The notes under the pieces: model-generated
The model's input: the letters and a program-made list of their open reading frames with translations, nothing else
The model's database searches: none
What the model was told of the DNA's origin: nothing
Program-made: the position numbers and the translations under genes
Part shown: one piece after another, positions 10,481 through 22,081 of the stretch
Numbering within the stretch: position 1 is the stretch's first letter
Layout of the letters: each line of letters opens with the position of its first letter
DNA from: Chrysaora quinquecirrha
Lineage: Eukaryota > Cnidaria > Scyphozoa > Semaeostomeae > Pelagiidae
DNA: 64,000 nt
Assembly (NCBI GenBank): GCA_014526335.1
Contig: JACTAT010000133.1
Coordinates: 523,084 to 587,083 of the forward strand
Reading direction: 5' to 3'

Positions 10481-11066
10481 TACTATCGCAAAAATCACAC
10501 GATTGTTGCACGATCGTGCTATTCCCGTTTAAACGAAAATATTTCCAAGAATTTTTTTCATCACAACCATGAAATCTTAACAATGGGTGTACGCGTACGT
10601 GTCTGTAGGACTGGAGTGAAATGCCCCTCGCTCGAATCATGAGATAAGAAAATCTCACGATCGTGCGATAATCGTACATTAAAAAATTTTGATGGAAGAT
10701 ACAAGATAGGCTTGAAAAGCTGCAGGTGATTGAATAGGCCCCTGAGAGCAACTCACAAAAGATTCGTCCGTCCGCCATTCCGAAAATCAATAGCTAACAC
10801 AGCGCATTGTTCACGTTTTCGCCCCAAGAGGAAAGACAAATTTACAACGGAGGGATGATGTTTTGAAGAAAATTGGGGATTTTGAGGGGCTTTCTGCCCC
10901 TTAATAAGTGAAAATGACATTTTTTGGTTAGTTTTGGGTCGTTTTGGGTCGTTTTGATCCAATTATGGGTCGTTTTGGGTAGTTTTGGCTGGTTTCGATT
11001 CATTTTGGCTGGTTTTGGGTCGTTTTGGGTGGTTCCGCGTTTTAGTAAGTACGTTTCTAAGAATGG
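10060..11066. repeat. 1-kb inverted repeat with arms of ACCCAAAACG-type decamers
   Basis: The left arm (about 10060-10245: ACGTACTTACTAAAACGCGG, then many ACCCAAAACG-like units) recurs inverted at about 10860-11066, ending CGCGTTTTAGTAAGTACGT. About 600 bp of unique sequence lies between the arms. It could extrude as a large hairpin. Confidence 0.7.
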
Positions 11067-11638
11067 CAGATTTGGTAAAAACAAAATTCTAAGATCAGAA
11101 AGATACTGTAAATACTGCACCACTATGGGAAATAAAATTCTGGGGGACGAAATTCATTTTCTTATGTTATGCCCACTTTTTGAGAATGAAAGAAGAGATC
11201 TTTTGATCAAAATTAAACTCTCATACCCATCTGTAGGTCATTTAAGCACTCGAAATAAATTTATATGGCTGCTTAACCAAGAAGATACTAAGTGTCTTCT
11301 TTTGGTTTCATCTTTTGTTACAAAAAGTTTAAAAAAGAAATCGGAATTTAAATTTTAAATAGTTTTATCCGCTATCCTATCATCTATTATTGTATTCGTT
11401 TTAATTATTGTATTGTATTGTATACGTTAGTTACTCTTATCGATCACTTTCTTTTAAATTGTGAACTGTTTTGGACATACGTACAGTAGCTACTTTCTTT
11501 CTTCTTTACTAGTTATTATCAGTAGTTCCTTGTAGTAGATTAATTTTTTTGTATTTTCTAATTAACTTTAACTTGTTCTGTTAATAGGTTGGAGGCCATC
11601 TTGGCCTAATACCTTTGTTTAAAAAAAAAAAAAAAAAA
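11041..11638 (+). mobile_element. 5'-truncated LINE 3' end with poly-A
   Basis: About 11070-11358 encodes a C-terminal LINE segment (CKYC...DEIHFLMLCPLF, a CCHC-like region after the reverse transcriptase). It is followed by a 260-bp untranslated region and an A-run at about 11618-11638. The same type of protein tail occurs in reverse at 35900-36232. Confidence 0.6.
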
Positions 11639-11640
11639 AG

Positions 11641-11990
11641 AATGCACAGTTTAAGGCACTGTATACATTGCACAAATACACTTAGCCAAGAAGACGCCCA
11701 GTGTCTCCAGTTATACTCATCTTTCAATTTCGAAATGTATGAGAGTCGAAACAAACATAAATTGTTTATAGTAGATTCAAAAACTGGGGTATTTTGTCTT
11801 GTTTTTCTCTTTCTTTGGTTAGTTTGTATTCATAGAGTAGTTTATAAAGTTGTATAGCCTTTTTTAAAAGTTGGTGGTAAATGACTTTAAAATGTATGTA
11901 CATGGTTTGATTAGACTTTTTCAATTACAATTTTTTATCTATTAAAAGTTTGGGTCTTTGTATTGAATTATGTATGCTAAGGGCCTGTTG
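11641..11990 (+). mobile_element. Second truncated LINE tail
   Basis: Directly after the poly-A a shorter stretch again encodes a related tail (LSQEDAQCLQLYSSF, compare LNQEDTKCLLLVSSF at about 11272). It appears to be another truncated copy of the same LINE family. Coding is lost beyond about 11857. Confidence 0.45.
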
Positions 11991-12004
11991 GGATGGTATA
12001 ATTT

Positions 12005-12118
12005 AAGATTCAAGATCCAAGATCCGAGATATTAAGATCCGAGAAATTAAGATTCGAGATATTAAGATCCGAGATATTAAGATCCGAGATATTAAGATCC
12101 GAGAATTTAAAGAATTGA
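12005..12118. repeat. 15-bp minisatellite AGATCCGAGATATTA
   Basis: About six imperfect copies of a 15-bp unit (ATTAAGATCCGAGAT) abut the truncated end of the Rep-like gene. Confidence 0.7.
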
Positions 12119-12120
12119 GA

Positions 12121-12360
12121 TCAGCATGCAAAGATGGGTGTATCTCTATTAAGGAATATGTCATGGGCAAACTGGGACTTAGGGGCCGGAAAATGCAATC
12201 CTTGTCCTTCTAGAAGGAGAAGTAAATCATTCCAAGCAATGAGCTCCCTAGACCATCTGAAGCCGTTCATTAGAATGATCTCAGCGTTCTCGACACCAAG
12301 CCAGGCATAAGTTGTTGTTGCAGGATTGAGAAAAGTGGAAAAAGTTTGTTTCAATGGCTC
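12121..12360 (-). pseudogene. Rep-like gene, downstream part (SF3 helicase Walker B onwards), cut off by BEL
   Basis: This is the 3' continuation of the Rep-like gene that begins at 19964. It carries a Walker B-like hydrophobic stretch ending in an acidic and aromatic cluster (about 12255-12297) and a motif C-like end (DTPIFAC). The frame stops at 12121-12123, next to a 15-bp minisatellite, so the C-terminus is missing. GCTC at 12357-12360 is duplicated at 19061-19064, on the other side of the retrotransposon. Read across that duplication the frame is continuous with the upstream part. This shows that the two pieces were one gene before BEL inserted. Confidence 0.65.
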
Positions 12361-13001
12361 TGTGCAGAATTTAATCAATGAACAGGTTTTTTCGTACTTT
12401 AATTAGCAATTATTTTATTAGTTAAATTTAGTTTGGGTTTCATTAATGGACAATTTTCGTTTATTAGCATGTGGACTTGACATTTAGAAACATTACGTAG
12501 CGTGTTGGGCATTAAGGATAATAATCATCAACAAACTTAGTTAAAATAAGTAGGTAAAAGTAGGAAAAATTGGTAGTTTTGGGAAAATATAGTTAGAATT
12601 AAGTAAGGGCACATGGGTAGTTGTATTTAATTAAATCCTTAATAGACATGTGCTCCTGGGGTAAAATCCATATAAATAGGGGTAAGTTGAAGGCTCATTG
12701 AGACAACAGGCCAACAGGCCACAGGAGGCAAGAAAAGAACCATTCGCATCAAGTAAGTCAATTTGTATTCTATTTGCTAAGCATAATTCGTTGTCGTTAT
12801 GCTTATCGTCTTGCATGAAGCCTGAAGGGCCTTCAACGAGTTAAGTTGAGTTAAGAGTTAGAGTTATCGGAGTCAATTAGCGTATTTAGCCTTATTATAT
12901 TTAAGAATTATCATATTTATATTATTTGCTCTACGAGTCTACTATTGCTATCGGTATTCAACTACGTCGGGTACTTGCCGTGGTCGGGGGTATTTCCGAC
13001 A
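12361..13001 (+). repeat. 5' LTR of the BEL element
   Basis: Starts TGTGCAGAATTT and ends TTTCCGACA. It lacks 7 bp (near 12420) and 6 bp (near 12490) that are present in the 3' copy. A TATAAATAGG box at about 12671 is a likely core promoter. Confidence 0.92.
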
Positions 13002-13083
13002 TTTGGTCCACCGAACCGGATAAAGGATTAGAAGCAGATAAACGATCGCTTTAAGAACTTTGGATATTTCTATTTGATTTATC

Positions 13084-16000
13084 ATGTCTCAGTCTCAAGA
13101 AGTTTCTATCGAGCAGGATGGAACTGAAGCTGGAGCAGCAGCAACAACAGGTATAACAGATACACAAGCAACACTATGGGGAATCAAGACTCCTGAGGTG
13201 GTGTTATTAGAGGTAATTCACATGAAGGAAGTAACCGAGAGAACCTTGGCGCTAATACATGGCAGCATGAACGACATAATGTCCAGAGGAAGAAAAGTGG
13301 AGATGGAACGCACGAAGAGCAGAATAGAGCAGCATATTCGGAGGTTAGTCGAATTGAATCAGAAGCTTTCACAGTGTATGATTGAAGCAGGACATGGCAG
13401 TCAACAAGTCGCTGAGCGGAACTATGAGAATGAAATCGCACTGGATCAACACAGAGATGCAGTTGATGATCTGGCGACAAGAATCAAAACGATGGAAATC
13501 AAACTAACAGAGCCGAGGCCTAGTATATCTCAGAGAGAAGACAGACCGGTAGATCTGAAAACGCCGAAATTACAGCTTCGAAAATTTGGTGGAGATCCTC
13601 TTAGATGGACAGAATTCTGGGAGCAGTTCAGATATGCTATCCATGAGAGAAATATGCAACCTTCTGCGAAGATGGTACAGTTACGTGAGCTCTTGGAAGG
13701 TCGTGCGGCTGCAGTGATTCGTGGACTCCCGCTTTCAGATCAGAACTATGCAGTGGCGCTTCAGAAACTGAAGAAGGAATTTGGAGACGATCTACATCTC
13801 AGAAGTGCGCATATCAAAGCTATCAGAGAGATACAGCCGGTGACAAATGCAGGAAATCTGATCAGACTAAGAAGATTCTATGAAGATGTAGCAACCAACT
13901 TTGCAGCATTGCAGTCCTTGGGGTATGAAACACATATTCTTTGCATGGTAGAAGAAACAGTCTTAAAACTTCCGAGAAGTATTAGATATGAAGTCACCAA
14001 AGATGACGTTGATTGGACCCGATGGACTTTCAGCCAATTCCTGGACAAACTATGGAGGTATTTAAAAACTTGTGAAAATATTGAGCATAGTAAACCAGAT
14101 AAGTCAATGGTTCATACAACAACAAACAGAAATTATAGCTCATTTTCAGCAAAGTGTGTATTTTGTAGTAGCAGTGATCACAAATCAGTAGAGTGTTAGC
14201 AGGTGAAATCAAGTGAAGACAGGGTGGCGTTACTTAGAAAGGAGAAGAGATGTTTCAATTGCACAAGACCTGGTCACATGTCAAGTGATTGCAGAAGTCG
14301 TAACAGTTGTTTTCGGTGCAAAGGCAAGCATCACACTTCGATTTGCAGAAAACCAGACAAGCAAGAAGAAATTCCGCAGCAAAGTGAACCCTTGATGCAT
14401 CTCAGAAGCGGTACAGTGGCATTCCAGACAGTACAAGCGAAAATTGGCGGTCATCAATGCAGAGTTCTTTTGGACAGTGGTAGTGGTGGCTCATACATCA
14501 GTCGAGAACATGGCAGGAAATTAACCGAGAAACCAATCAGAACAGAAAACCGAACCATTGTTACAGTGAATGGCGAAATGGAAGTCAAGTGTCCCATATT
14601 CCGTTTGAAAGTACAAGGAGTTGGTAACTCAAAAGAATTCTTCAATACTGAATTTGCACAACTTGACAGCTTTTCTCTCAGCTCTATACCAAACAGCCAT
14701 CCAGAAAGACACAAGAAAGATTTTCCACACTTGAGAAACATTTGGCTTTCTGACGTCAGCAAAGATGAAGATCTTCAAATCCACGCGATCCTTGGAGTGA
14801 AAGATTTCGCCAGAATCAAGACAGGCAAAGTGATGAGTGGCAGACCAGGAGACCCGGTGGCTGAAGAGACAACCCTCGGATGGACTTTGATGGGTTCATT
14901 TGGAAACCAGAATTCAGGAACAAACAATGTTCATTTCACAATGAATAAACCCGGATCAATCGAAGATGACACCAAGCAATTGTGGGACCTAGATGTTCTT
15001 GGGGTAGAAGACAGCAAAACTGTATACGAAGAATTCGCAGACAGCATTAAACGTAAAGAAGATGGAAGATATTCGGTCAGGCTGCCCTGGAAGAAAGGAA
15101 ATTTTTATCTACCAGAGAACCGTCAGCTGAGTAAAACAAGACTCAGAAGTCAGATGCGCAAGCTCAGACGAACACCAGAGATCCTCGAAGAATACAACAA
15201 GATCATCAAAGAACAAATAGACGAAGGTATTGTTGAAGATGTACCAGAGAAACCAGAAGGCGAAAAAGTGACGTACATTCCGCACCATCCAGTGATACGA
15301 CAAGACGCAGAAACAACGAAAGTCCGAGTCGTGTACGATGCTTCAGCAAAATCTTGTAAGTACAATTATTCGCTCAATGATTGTCTACATGTTGGACCAT
15401 CTTTATTGTCCTTGTTATACGACATTTTGTTGCGATTTCGACTGTATCCAGTTGTCTTGCTTGGAGATATTCAAAAGGCATTTCTGCAGATAGAAGTCGA
15501 CCCTAAAGATCGAGACAGCTTACGATTTTTGTGGTTTACAGACGTCAGATAAGAGAAGTTGGTTATCCGAGAATTGAGATTCACCAGAGTGATCTTTGGT
15601 TCAGGTCCAAGTCCGTTTTTGCTTAATGGAACAATCCGAGAGCACATGAAGAATTATCAGGAGAAAGATCCAGAATTTGTGGCTACAGTGATAAGCAGTT
15701 TGTATGTGGACGACTTTGTTGGTGGGAGCAACACAGAAGAGGAACTTATCAGATTGAAAGCAAAGCTTGAGCGCAGATTTCAAGAAGGAAAATTTACAAT
15801 GAGGAAATGGAAGACCAACAGCAGAAGGCTCCATGAACACCTGACATCAGAAAAGAATGACGCGGTCAAAAAGAAATCAACAGATCAAGAAAATAAGCAA
15901 TCAACCGACATCAGCACGAAAGTATTGGGCGTAAATTGGAATCCAGAACAAGATTTCATCACTGTAGACTTCACGAAGATGCTGGAAGTTAATCATGAAC

Positions 16001-18393
16001 CAACACAAAGAGGTATGTTACGATCTGTTGCGAAAATTTCTGATCCGCTAGGATTAGCCAGCCCAGCTTCCATTGGTGGTAAGATTATTTATCATGAAGT
16101 TTGTTTACAAAAACGTGGATGGGATGAAGAGATTTCTCCAGAGCTAGCGAAACGATGGAATCAGTGGTTTAAAGAAATCAAAGCAAATCCAGTCATACGT
16201 GTGGAGAGATTTATTCTTGGTACAGAATCTGCCAGCATTGACAGCATTGAGATTCATGGCTTTTCAGACTCAAGCATCATGGCTTGTTGCGCAGCTATTT
16301 ATGTTCTGGTGACACATGGTTCACAGCATACAGTCAGATTACTCACAGCTAAATCAAGAGTGGCGAAACCAGGGTTATCAGTACCACGACTCGAGCTGGT
16401 TGGCGCACAGATGTTAACAAGAATTATCAGAAATTTGAAATCAGCCCTGGCTAACTGGAACATCACAACTGTAAATGCATGGACTGACAGCAGGACAGTT
16501 CTTTGTTGGCTACAAAATCGTGGTGAGTGGAAGCAATTTGTTCGTTCAAGGGTCAATCAAATTCTTGAAGAAGATTACATAACATGGCGATACTGTCCAA
16601 CGAATGAAAATCCAGCAGACATTGGAACGAAGGGAATGAATCCTACCAAATTGCAAGATTCCAGACTTTGGTGGTTTGGTCCTGTATGGCTACAACAACG
16701 CGAACAATGGCCGCATGCTGAAGATATCATGGAAGATCAATTCGCAAACGAAGAAAGACGAGGAGAATCTGCAGTGGTAGGCGTTACTACATACGAGAAA
16801 CATGGTTTGGCAGAAATCATAGACGTTTCCAGGTATGCAAGTGCTAAGAAACTTTTCAGAATAACAGCTTTTGTTTTTCGCTTCATCAACAATTGCAGAA
16901 AGAAAGCTTGTATGAAGACTCGACAAATAAATCTATCAGAGATTCAAGAATCGGAAAATCAGTGGATCAGATTTATGCAGACAGAGCACAAACCCACAGC
17001 AGAACAAATACATCAGTTGGGACTTCAGCTGAACGACAAAGGAATCCTCGTATGCAAAGGAAGATTTGATATTCCTCCAGATGAACAGCCTGTCTTCATG
17101 CCAAAAGAATGCAGTTTGGCGCCGTTGATCATAATGGACGCTCATAAGAGAGTAATGCACATGGGGGTGGCATCTACACTGGCAGAGGTACGTTCGTATT
17201 ATTGGATTCCCAATGGTCGACAAATGGTGAAGAAAACATTGAAAAATTGTTGGCATTGCAAACGATTTAGAGCAACACCTTTCCAGCAGCCAAAAACAGC
17301 AGCATTACCGAAATTCAGAACACAGGCTGGACAGCCTTTTCAGTCAGTTGGAGTGGACTTTGCTGGACCAATCTACTACAAAAGGGGTAAGAAGTTATGC
17401 AAAGCTTACATAACACTTTTCAGTTGTGCAACTTCTAGAGCAATTCATTTAGAATGTGTGCAAGACATGACTGCAGCAACCTTCAGAAGGAGCTTGAAGA
17501 GCTTTGTCACAAGAAGAGGTGTTCCTCAGTTGATAGTTTCAGATAACGCCAAGACCTTCAAATCAACAGCAAAATGGATCAAATCAGTACACTCTGATGA
17601 CGAAACACAGAATATTCTGGGCAATATGGGAACCGAATGGAGATTCAATTTGTCAAAGGCCCCATGGTGGGGCGGGTTCTTTGAACGAATGGTGGCATTA
17701 GTGAAGAATGCATTGAAGAAATGTCTTGGAAGATCAACACTGACGTTTTCTGAATTATGTGAATTGATGATGGACATAGAATTCAGCCTGAACAATCGTC
17801 CATTGACATACCAGGGAGATGATCTTGAGATGGAACCGCTGACGCCAAATCATTTGATACATGGAAGACGTATGAAGACATTGGAATCAGCAATAGTTTT
17901 GAGCGATGAAGAAAGAATTCCAGCAAAGAAAAGACTGAAATATATGCAGAAAATAAAAGAACATTACTGGAAACGTTGGACAACAGAGTATTTGAGAAGT
18001 CTGAGGGAGCATCACAAAATCAAGGGACAAGACAGTGACGTGATGGAAGGCGACATTGTTCTCATCAAAAGAGAAAATCAACCCCGGAACAGTTGGAAAC
18101 TTGGGAAGATAACGAGATTGATTAAAGGATCTGATGATGTTGTAAGAGGAGTCAGACTTCAAACGATGACAAATGGAGTAGTAACCTTCTTGGAGCGACC
18201 GATGCAGCTATTGTATCCAATGGAACTTCAGGTTCAGCCCGAGATTACCCATGATGGGGGTAACGCAGAGAAATCAGAAGAAGTCGCAGTGGAACACGCA
18301 AGACCAAGAAGAAAGGCCGCTAGACAAGCAAGCGAAGCTTGGAAAACACAGCTCATGTTAGAAGATGATGATGAAAATCAAATTGGAATTTGA
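13084..18393 (+). pseudogene. BEL gag-pol polyprotein frame with two in-frame stops
   Basis: One frame of 1,770 codons runs from the ATG at 13084 to TGA. It is interrupted only by TAG at 14197-14199 and TAA at 15550-15552. Order of domains: gag (13084 to about 14150) with an N-terminal helical part; zinc knuckles (CVFC...C, cut by the TAG, then CFNC and CFRC at 14251-14340); aspartic protease with LLDSGSGG near 14465; reverse transcriptase with YVDD at 15703-15714; RNase H from about 16250 (GFSDSS); integrase with an HHCC zinc site (about 17150-17265) and catalytic Asp, Asp, Glu near 17354, 17542 and 17683. This is the BEL/Pao order. The stops look like point changes of sense codons in a recent copy, though readthrough of the gag TAG cannot be excluded. 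Confidence 0.9.
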
Positions 18394-18406
18394 TTTGGGG
18401 GTGGTG

Positions 18407-19060
18407 TGTGCAGAATTTAATCAATGAACAGGTTTTTTCTTACTTTAATTAGCAATTATTTTATTAGTGGACACTTAAATTTAGTTTGGGTTTCATTAAT
18501 GGACAATTTTCGTTTATTAGCATGTGGACTTGACATTTAGAAACATTAACATTACGTAGCGTGTTGGGCATTAAGGATAATAATCATCAACAAACTTAGT
18601 TAAAATAAGTAGGTAAAAGTAGGAAAAATTGGTAGTTTTGGGAAAATATAGTTAGAATTAAGTAAGGGCACATGGGTAGTTGTATTTAATTAAATCCTTA
18701 ATAGACATGTGCTCCTGGGGTAAAATCCATATAAATAGGGGTAAGTTGAAGGCTCATTGAGACAACAGGCCAACAGGCCACAGGAGGCAAGAAAAGAACC
18801 ATTCGCATCAAGTAAGTCAATTTGTATTCTATTTGCTAAGCATAATTCGTTGTCGTTATGCTTATCGTCTTGCATGAAGCCTGAAGGGCCTTCAACGAGT
18901 TAAGTTGAGTTAAGAGTTAGAGTTATCGGAGTCAATTATCGTATTTAGCCTTATTATATTTAAGAATTATCATATTTATATTATTTGCTCTACGAGTCTA
19001 CTATTGCTATCGGTATTCAACTACGTCGGGTACTTGCCGTGGTCGGGGGTATTTCCGACA
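18407..19060 (+). repeat. 3' LTR of the BEL element
   Basis: Near-identical to 12361-13001 and bounded by TGTG and ACA. It is followed directly by GCTC, the duplicated target. Confidence 0.92.
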
Positions 19061-19964
19061 GCTCAAGTAGGAATGTTTTACCGCAATTAGCAGGCCCAAC
19101 AATCAAAATGTTTCGGTACTTGCCACGCCCTTTTTCCAGCAACAAACGAACAGCATCAGCAAAAACATACAAGTGGACTTTATTATTCTTAAGAACCTCC
19201 TTTGCTGACTCGAGCCAAAGACCTGAGCAGCCAGGCACACAATCTTTCTTAACGTTTTGGCGAATAATCTCCATTCGTGGAACAGACTGTTGCTCTAACG
19301 TTTTTGCGGCACCTTTCATGTTCCAGGTTGAACTTATAAGTTCATTTCTCCCCTTTGATGGTTTGGCAAGAACCCATTCTGCCAAATCAATTTTGCCGTT
19401 CTCCTTCTGTTCATTAGCAAGAGCAAAAAGTTGAGTTTCATTTACAATATCATTTTTCAAAATGATTTCTGATACAGCCAAGTTCGACAGCCGTCGTTTT
19501 TTGGGCACTGCAGCCCTGCCCTCAGAAGCGCTTGCTCTTTTCTTTGACTTCGATTTGCGGATGGTCTGCGTACCGCGTTTTGTTCGGGAAGAGCCACAAT
19601 CGGCCAAATTAGTGTGGTTTGGGCTATGCAACGCCTCTGTATCCTCCTTAACAACATATTTGTAAGCCGTGTAATAGTTGTCATGCCTATTAGAAAAATT
19701 AACAACAATGCCGTGGTTCTTCATTATATGCAGTTTCGCTGGTTTCCATCGTTTGTTGTCACTCAGTTTGATAGCCAGATGGTAATGCTTGCCACCATCG
19801 TTGTGCTCCTCCATACTGCAGACCCACTCTACAACCCTCACTCTCTCTTCTCGGTACGAAAGTGCTAAATAACAACTTTCTAAATAACAATCAAAGTAGC
19901 TTTTCGGGCTACTGCTTTTCTTTGAGGGAGCTTCAAGCAAAAAAGATTTACCTTCTTCGTCCAT
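19061..19964 (-). pseudogene. Rep-like gene, upstream part: HUH endonuclease and start of SF3 helicase
   Basis: A minus-strand frame starts at ATG 19964 and is open for about 301 codons up to the BEL insertion. Residues 47-110 look like a rolling-circle HUH nuclease: HYH at 60-62, and a Tyr-rich motif with YVVK at 103-106 (YxxK type). A basic linker (about 125-150) looks like a nuclear localisation signal. Residues near 287-294 (about 19083-19106) read GPANCGKT, a Walker A loop as in SF3 helicases. This is the two-domain layout of Rep proteins of CRESS-DNA viruses and parvovirus-like NS proteins, and of Rep-derived genes in animal genomes. Whether this copy was a virus relic, a transposon or a domesticated gene cannot be told here. 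BEL cuts it just after Walker A; the rest is at 12121-12360. Related N-terminal sequence at 21102 suggests a multicopy family. Confidence 0.65.
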
Positions 19965-20084
19965 TTATGTTTATCTTGGCATAACTTCAGACAAGTAAGA
20001 AAAAAAGGCCAATAAAACTTCATTTCTCAGTCAATAAAACAACACAACAAAATAGCTTGTGGAAAGCAGCACGATGGCGCCATA

Positions 20085-20340
20085 ACCTCCACTGTACTGA
20101 TGTTATCCCTCCACAGTACTGAACAGCCTCCACTGTACTGATGTTATCCCCCCACATGCATCATGTTATCCCTCCACTGTACTGATGTTATCCCTCCACT
20201 GTACTGTACAACCTCCACTGTACTCAATGTTATCCCTCCACACGCATCATGTTATCCCTCTACTGTACTGAACAGCCTCCACTGTACTGAACAGCCTCCA
20301 CTGTACTGCACTGTACTCCACTGTATTTCATTGTATTCTA
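20085..20340. repeat. Irregular CCACTGTACTG repeat block
   Basis: About twelve spaced copies of CCTCCACTGTACTG alternate with ATGTTATCCC. A similar CCACCGTACTG core builds the satellite at 60050-60530. Confidence 0.7.
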
Positions 20341-21101
20341 TTTGGATATTGTCTTCGGTCTTCGGTCTTCGTTTTGTTGTTCTTCGTTCTTCGGTTTTCG
20401 TTTTGTAGACTCCCACACCTTATGGCAAGGATTGTCTGAGGGGATGTTTTTGAAAAGTTCACAGAAATGGCCCAGTTTAGAGTCATCTACACAATTGCGA
20501 CCCGTAGAATTCGAATCTCTTGTAATCAAGTTCGTATCTTACCATAGTTTGATGCTATGACGTCATAATGACGTCATAGGTTGCATAATATTACAAGTTA
20601 TGGCCCCCAATAAGCTTGAAACATTGTCAAGTGACTAAGTTGGAGTTATTTGAGTTTCTTTCTCATTTGGACACAAAAGACAATATATATTGTAGTTTTT
20701 TGGAATTTTATGTTATTTTTTCTTGTTCGCAAGAAGGAAACTTGACACCCTTTTGTGACCACAGGCCACTTGATTTTCTTTCTGCTCTATTGTATTCGTG
20801 GAAATTCTGTCTCGCAGGAGGCTCTAAAGTACTTCTGAACACTTGTAAATGCTCATATTGGTATCTTTTATTGAGCTTAGCAAAACCTTTGCAAATATAG
20901 CACCCTCTTCACACTCTGTAGGGGCGGATGTATAGCCAAGTGAGTGAATGAACTCTGGCGTCGCTAGGGTCCTGTTATTGTTATTGTCCCTTATAAATAT
21001 AAGATATCTTGCAAGTTGCAAGTCCGCTAAAACCTTCTTTGATCACTGAAATTGTTGTTGGTATTAAGTTTGCACATTTTTTTTCTTGAATTTTCTCTAC
21101 A
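20341..21101. other. Intergenic, nothing recognised
   Basis: No exon or element end could be identified. A short TGACGTCA palindrome-rich stretch occurs at 20558-20580. Confidence 0.4.
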
Positions 21102-21269
21102 ATGGATGCTGGAGATTTTGAATTAGATGTGAAGACCGTAAGGAAAACGTATCTGGTTACATATAGTCAAGCAGATCTATCACTTTTTCCAAGTCGGGAG
21201 TCGGGGGCTGCTAAACGGAAATTTGCCAAAATTCCAGAAAATTCTCAACCCTTATGGCCAGGATTGTAG
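21102..21269 (+). pseudogene. Rep-like protein N-terminal fragment (55 codons)
   Basis: A frame from ATG 21102 to TAG 21267-21269 starts MDAGDFELDVKT and contains TYLVTYSQADLSLFPS. From memory this resembles the start of Rep-like proteins common in coral genomes, upstream of the HUH domain. The HUH part is absent; the sequence runs into a GTTA repeat. Opposite strand to the copy at 19964. Confidence 0.4.
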
Positions 21270-21275
21270 TTAGTT

Positions 21276-21590
21276 TTTCGCTAAATAGTTAGTTAGTTAG
21301 TTAGTTAGTTAGCTAGTTTGTTAGTTTATACTAGCTAACTAATTACAATGCCCTTACTAACTAGTTATCTAACTAACTAACTAACTGACTAACTAACTTA
21401 GTATATTCTTAAGTAGTCTAATTAGTTATCCAACTAACTAACTACAAAAAAACTGACTGACTAACTTAGTATATTCTAAAGTAGTTAACTAACTAGCTGA
21501 GCAATTTACAATCTTTGCTAACTAACTAACTAAATAACTAACTGACTTATTAACTAACTAAATAGCTAAGAATAATCAAGGCTCGGCAAA
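21276..21590. repeat. Palindromic GTTA/TAAC simple repeat
   Basis: Runs of GTTA (21276-21330) are followed by runs of CTAA/TAAC on the same strand (21330-21590), so the block can fold on itself. Confidence 0.8.
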
Positions 21591-21689
21591 GGTATTCTTT
21601 CAAAAAAGTGTGTAGGACTGCATAAACATGTCATACACTTTTTTAAATAAATAACCAGTCAATAAGCAACTGGGGCTGAACTGACCTTA

Positions 21690-22060
21690 ACATTAAGCTA
21701 TTTATTGATGATATAAGCTACATATTTGACAAGCACTGTTGCCCGGTGCTCCTTATCGACAGAGAACTTGATCATCTACTTTACGCTGACGACCTCATCC
21801 TCCCCTCTTCGTTGACAAATGGTCTCCAAAATTGTTTAAACGCCCTGGGCTCCTATTCCAAAAATTGGGACCTAATAGTTAGCATTAAGAAAAGAAAGAC
21901 AATGATTTTTAACCCAACTGATAAAATGACAAAAGAACAGCCTTTTTCATACCTAGGCCACTCCCTTGAAATTGTTTGTGAATTCAGCTATCTGGGTATT
22001 ACGTTTTCTATAAGTGGATCTGTTAAGATAAAACAAATAAGGCCATGTACCCTCTCGTAG
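21690..22060 (+). mobile_element. LINE reverse transcriptase fragment
   Basis: Encodes a piece of LINE reverse transcriptase with the catalytic YADD (LLYADDLILPSS, about 21776-21811) and a downstream YLGITFSISG thumb-like motif. No endonuclease or poly-A is attached, so it is an isolated fragment. Confidence 0.7.
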
Positions 22061-22081
22061 ATACTTCTTTTAAATTCAATT

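Larger units (their letters stand above)
12361..19060 (+). mobile_element. Complete BEL/Pao LTR retrotransposon
   Basis: A 6.7-kb element with LTRs of 641 bp and 654 bp beginning TGTG and ending ACA. It is flanked by the 4-bp duplication GCTC and carries one gag-pol frame broken by two stop codons. By eye the LTRs differ by only two substitutions and two small indels (7 bp and 6 bp, extra in the 3' LTR), so the insertion is young. A G-rich polypurine-like stretch (TTTGGGGGTGG) lies just before the 3' LTR. The primer-binding site should start at about 13002 (TTTGGTCC), but I could not assign a tRNA. It sits antisense within a Rep-like gene. Confidence 0.93.

Noticed and set aside
12631..12816. 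61-codon frame on the minus strand, repeated exactly at 18690-18875
   Set aside because: Both lie in the LTRs of the BEL element; identity is due to LTR duplication, not coding.
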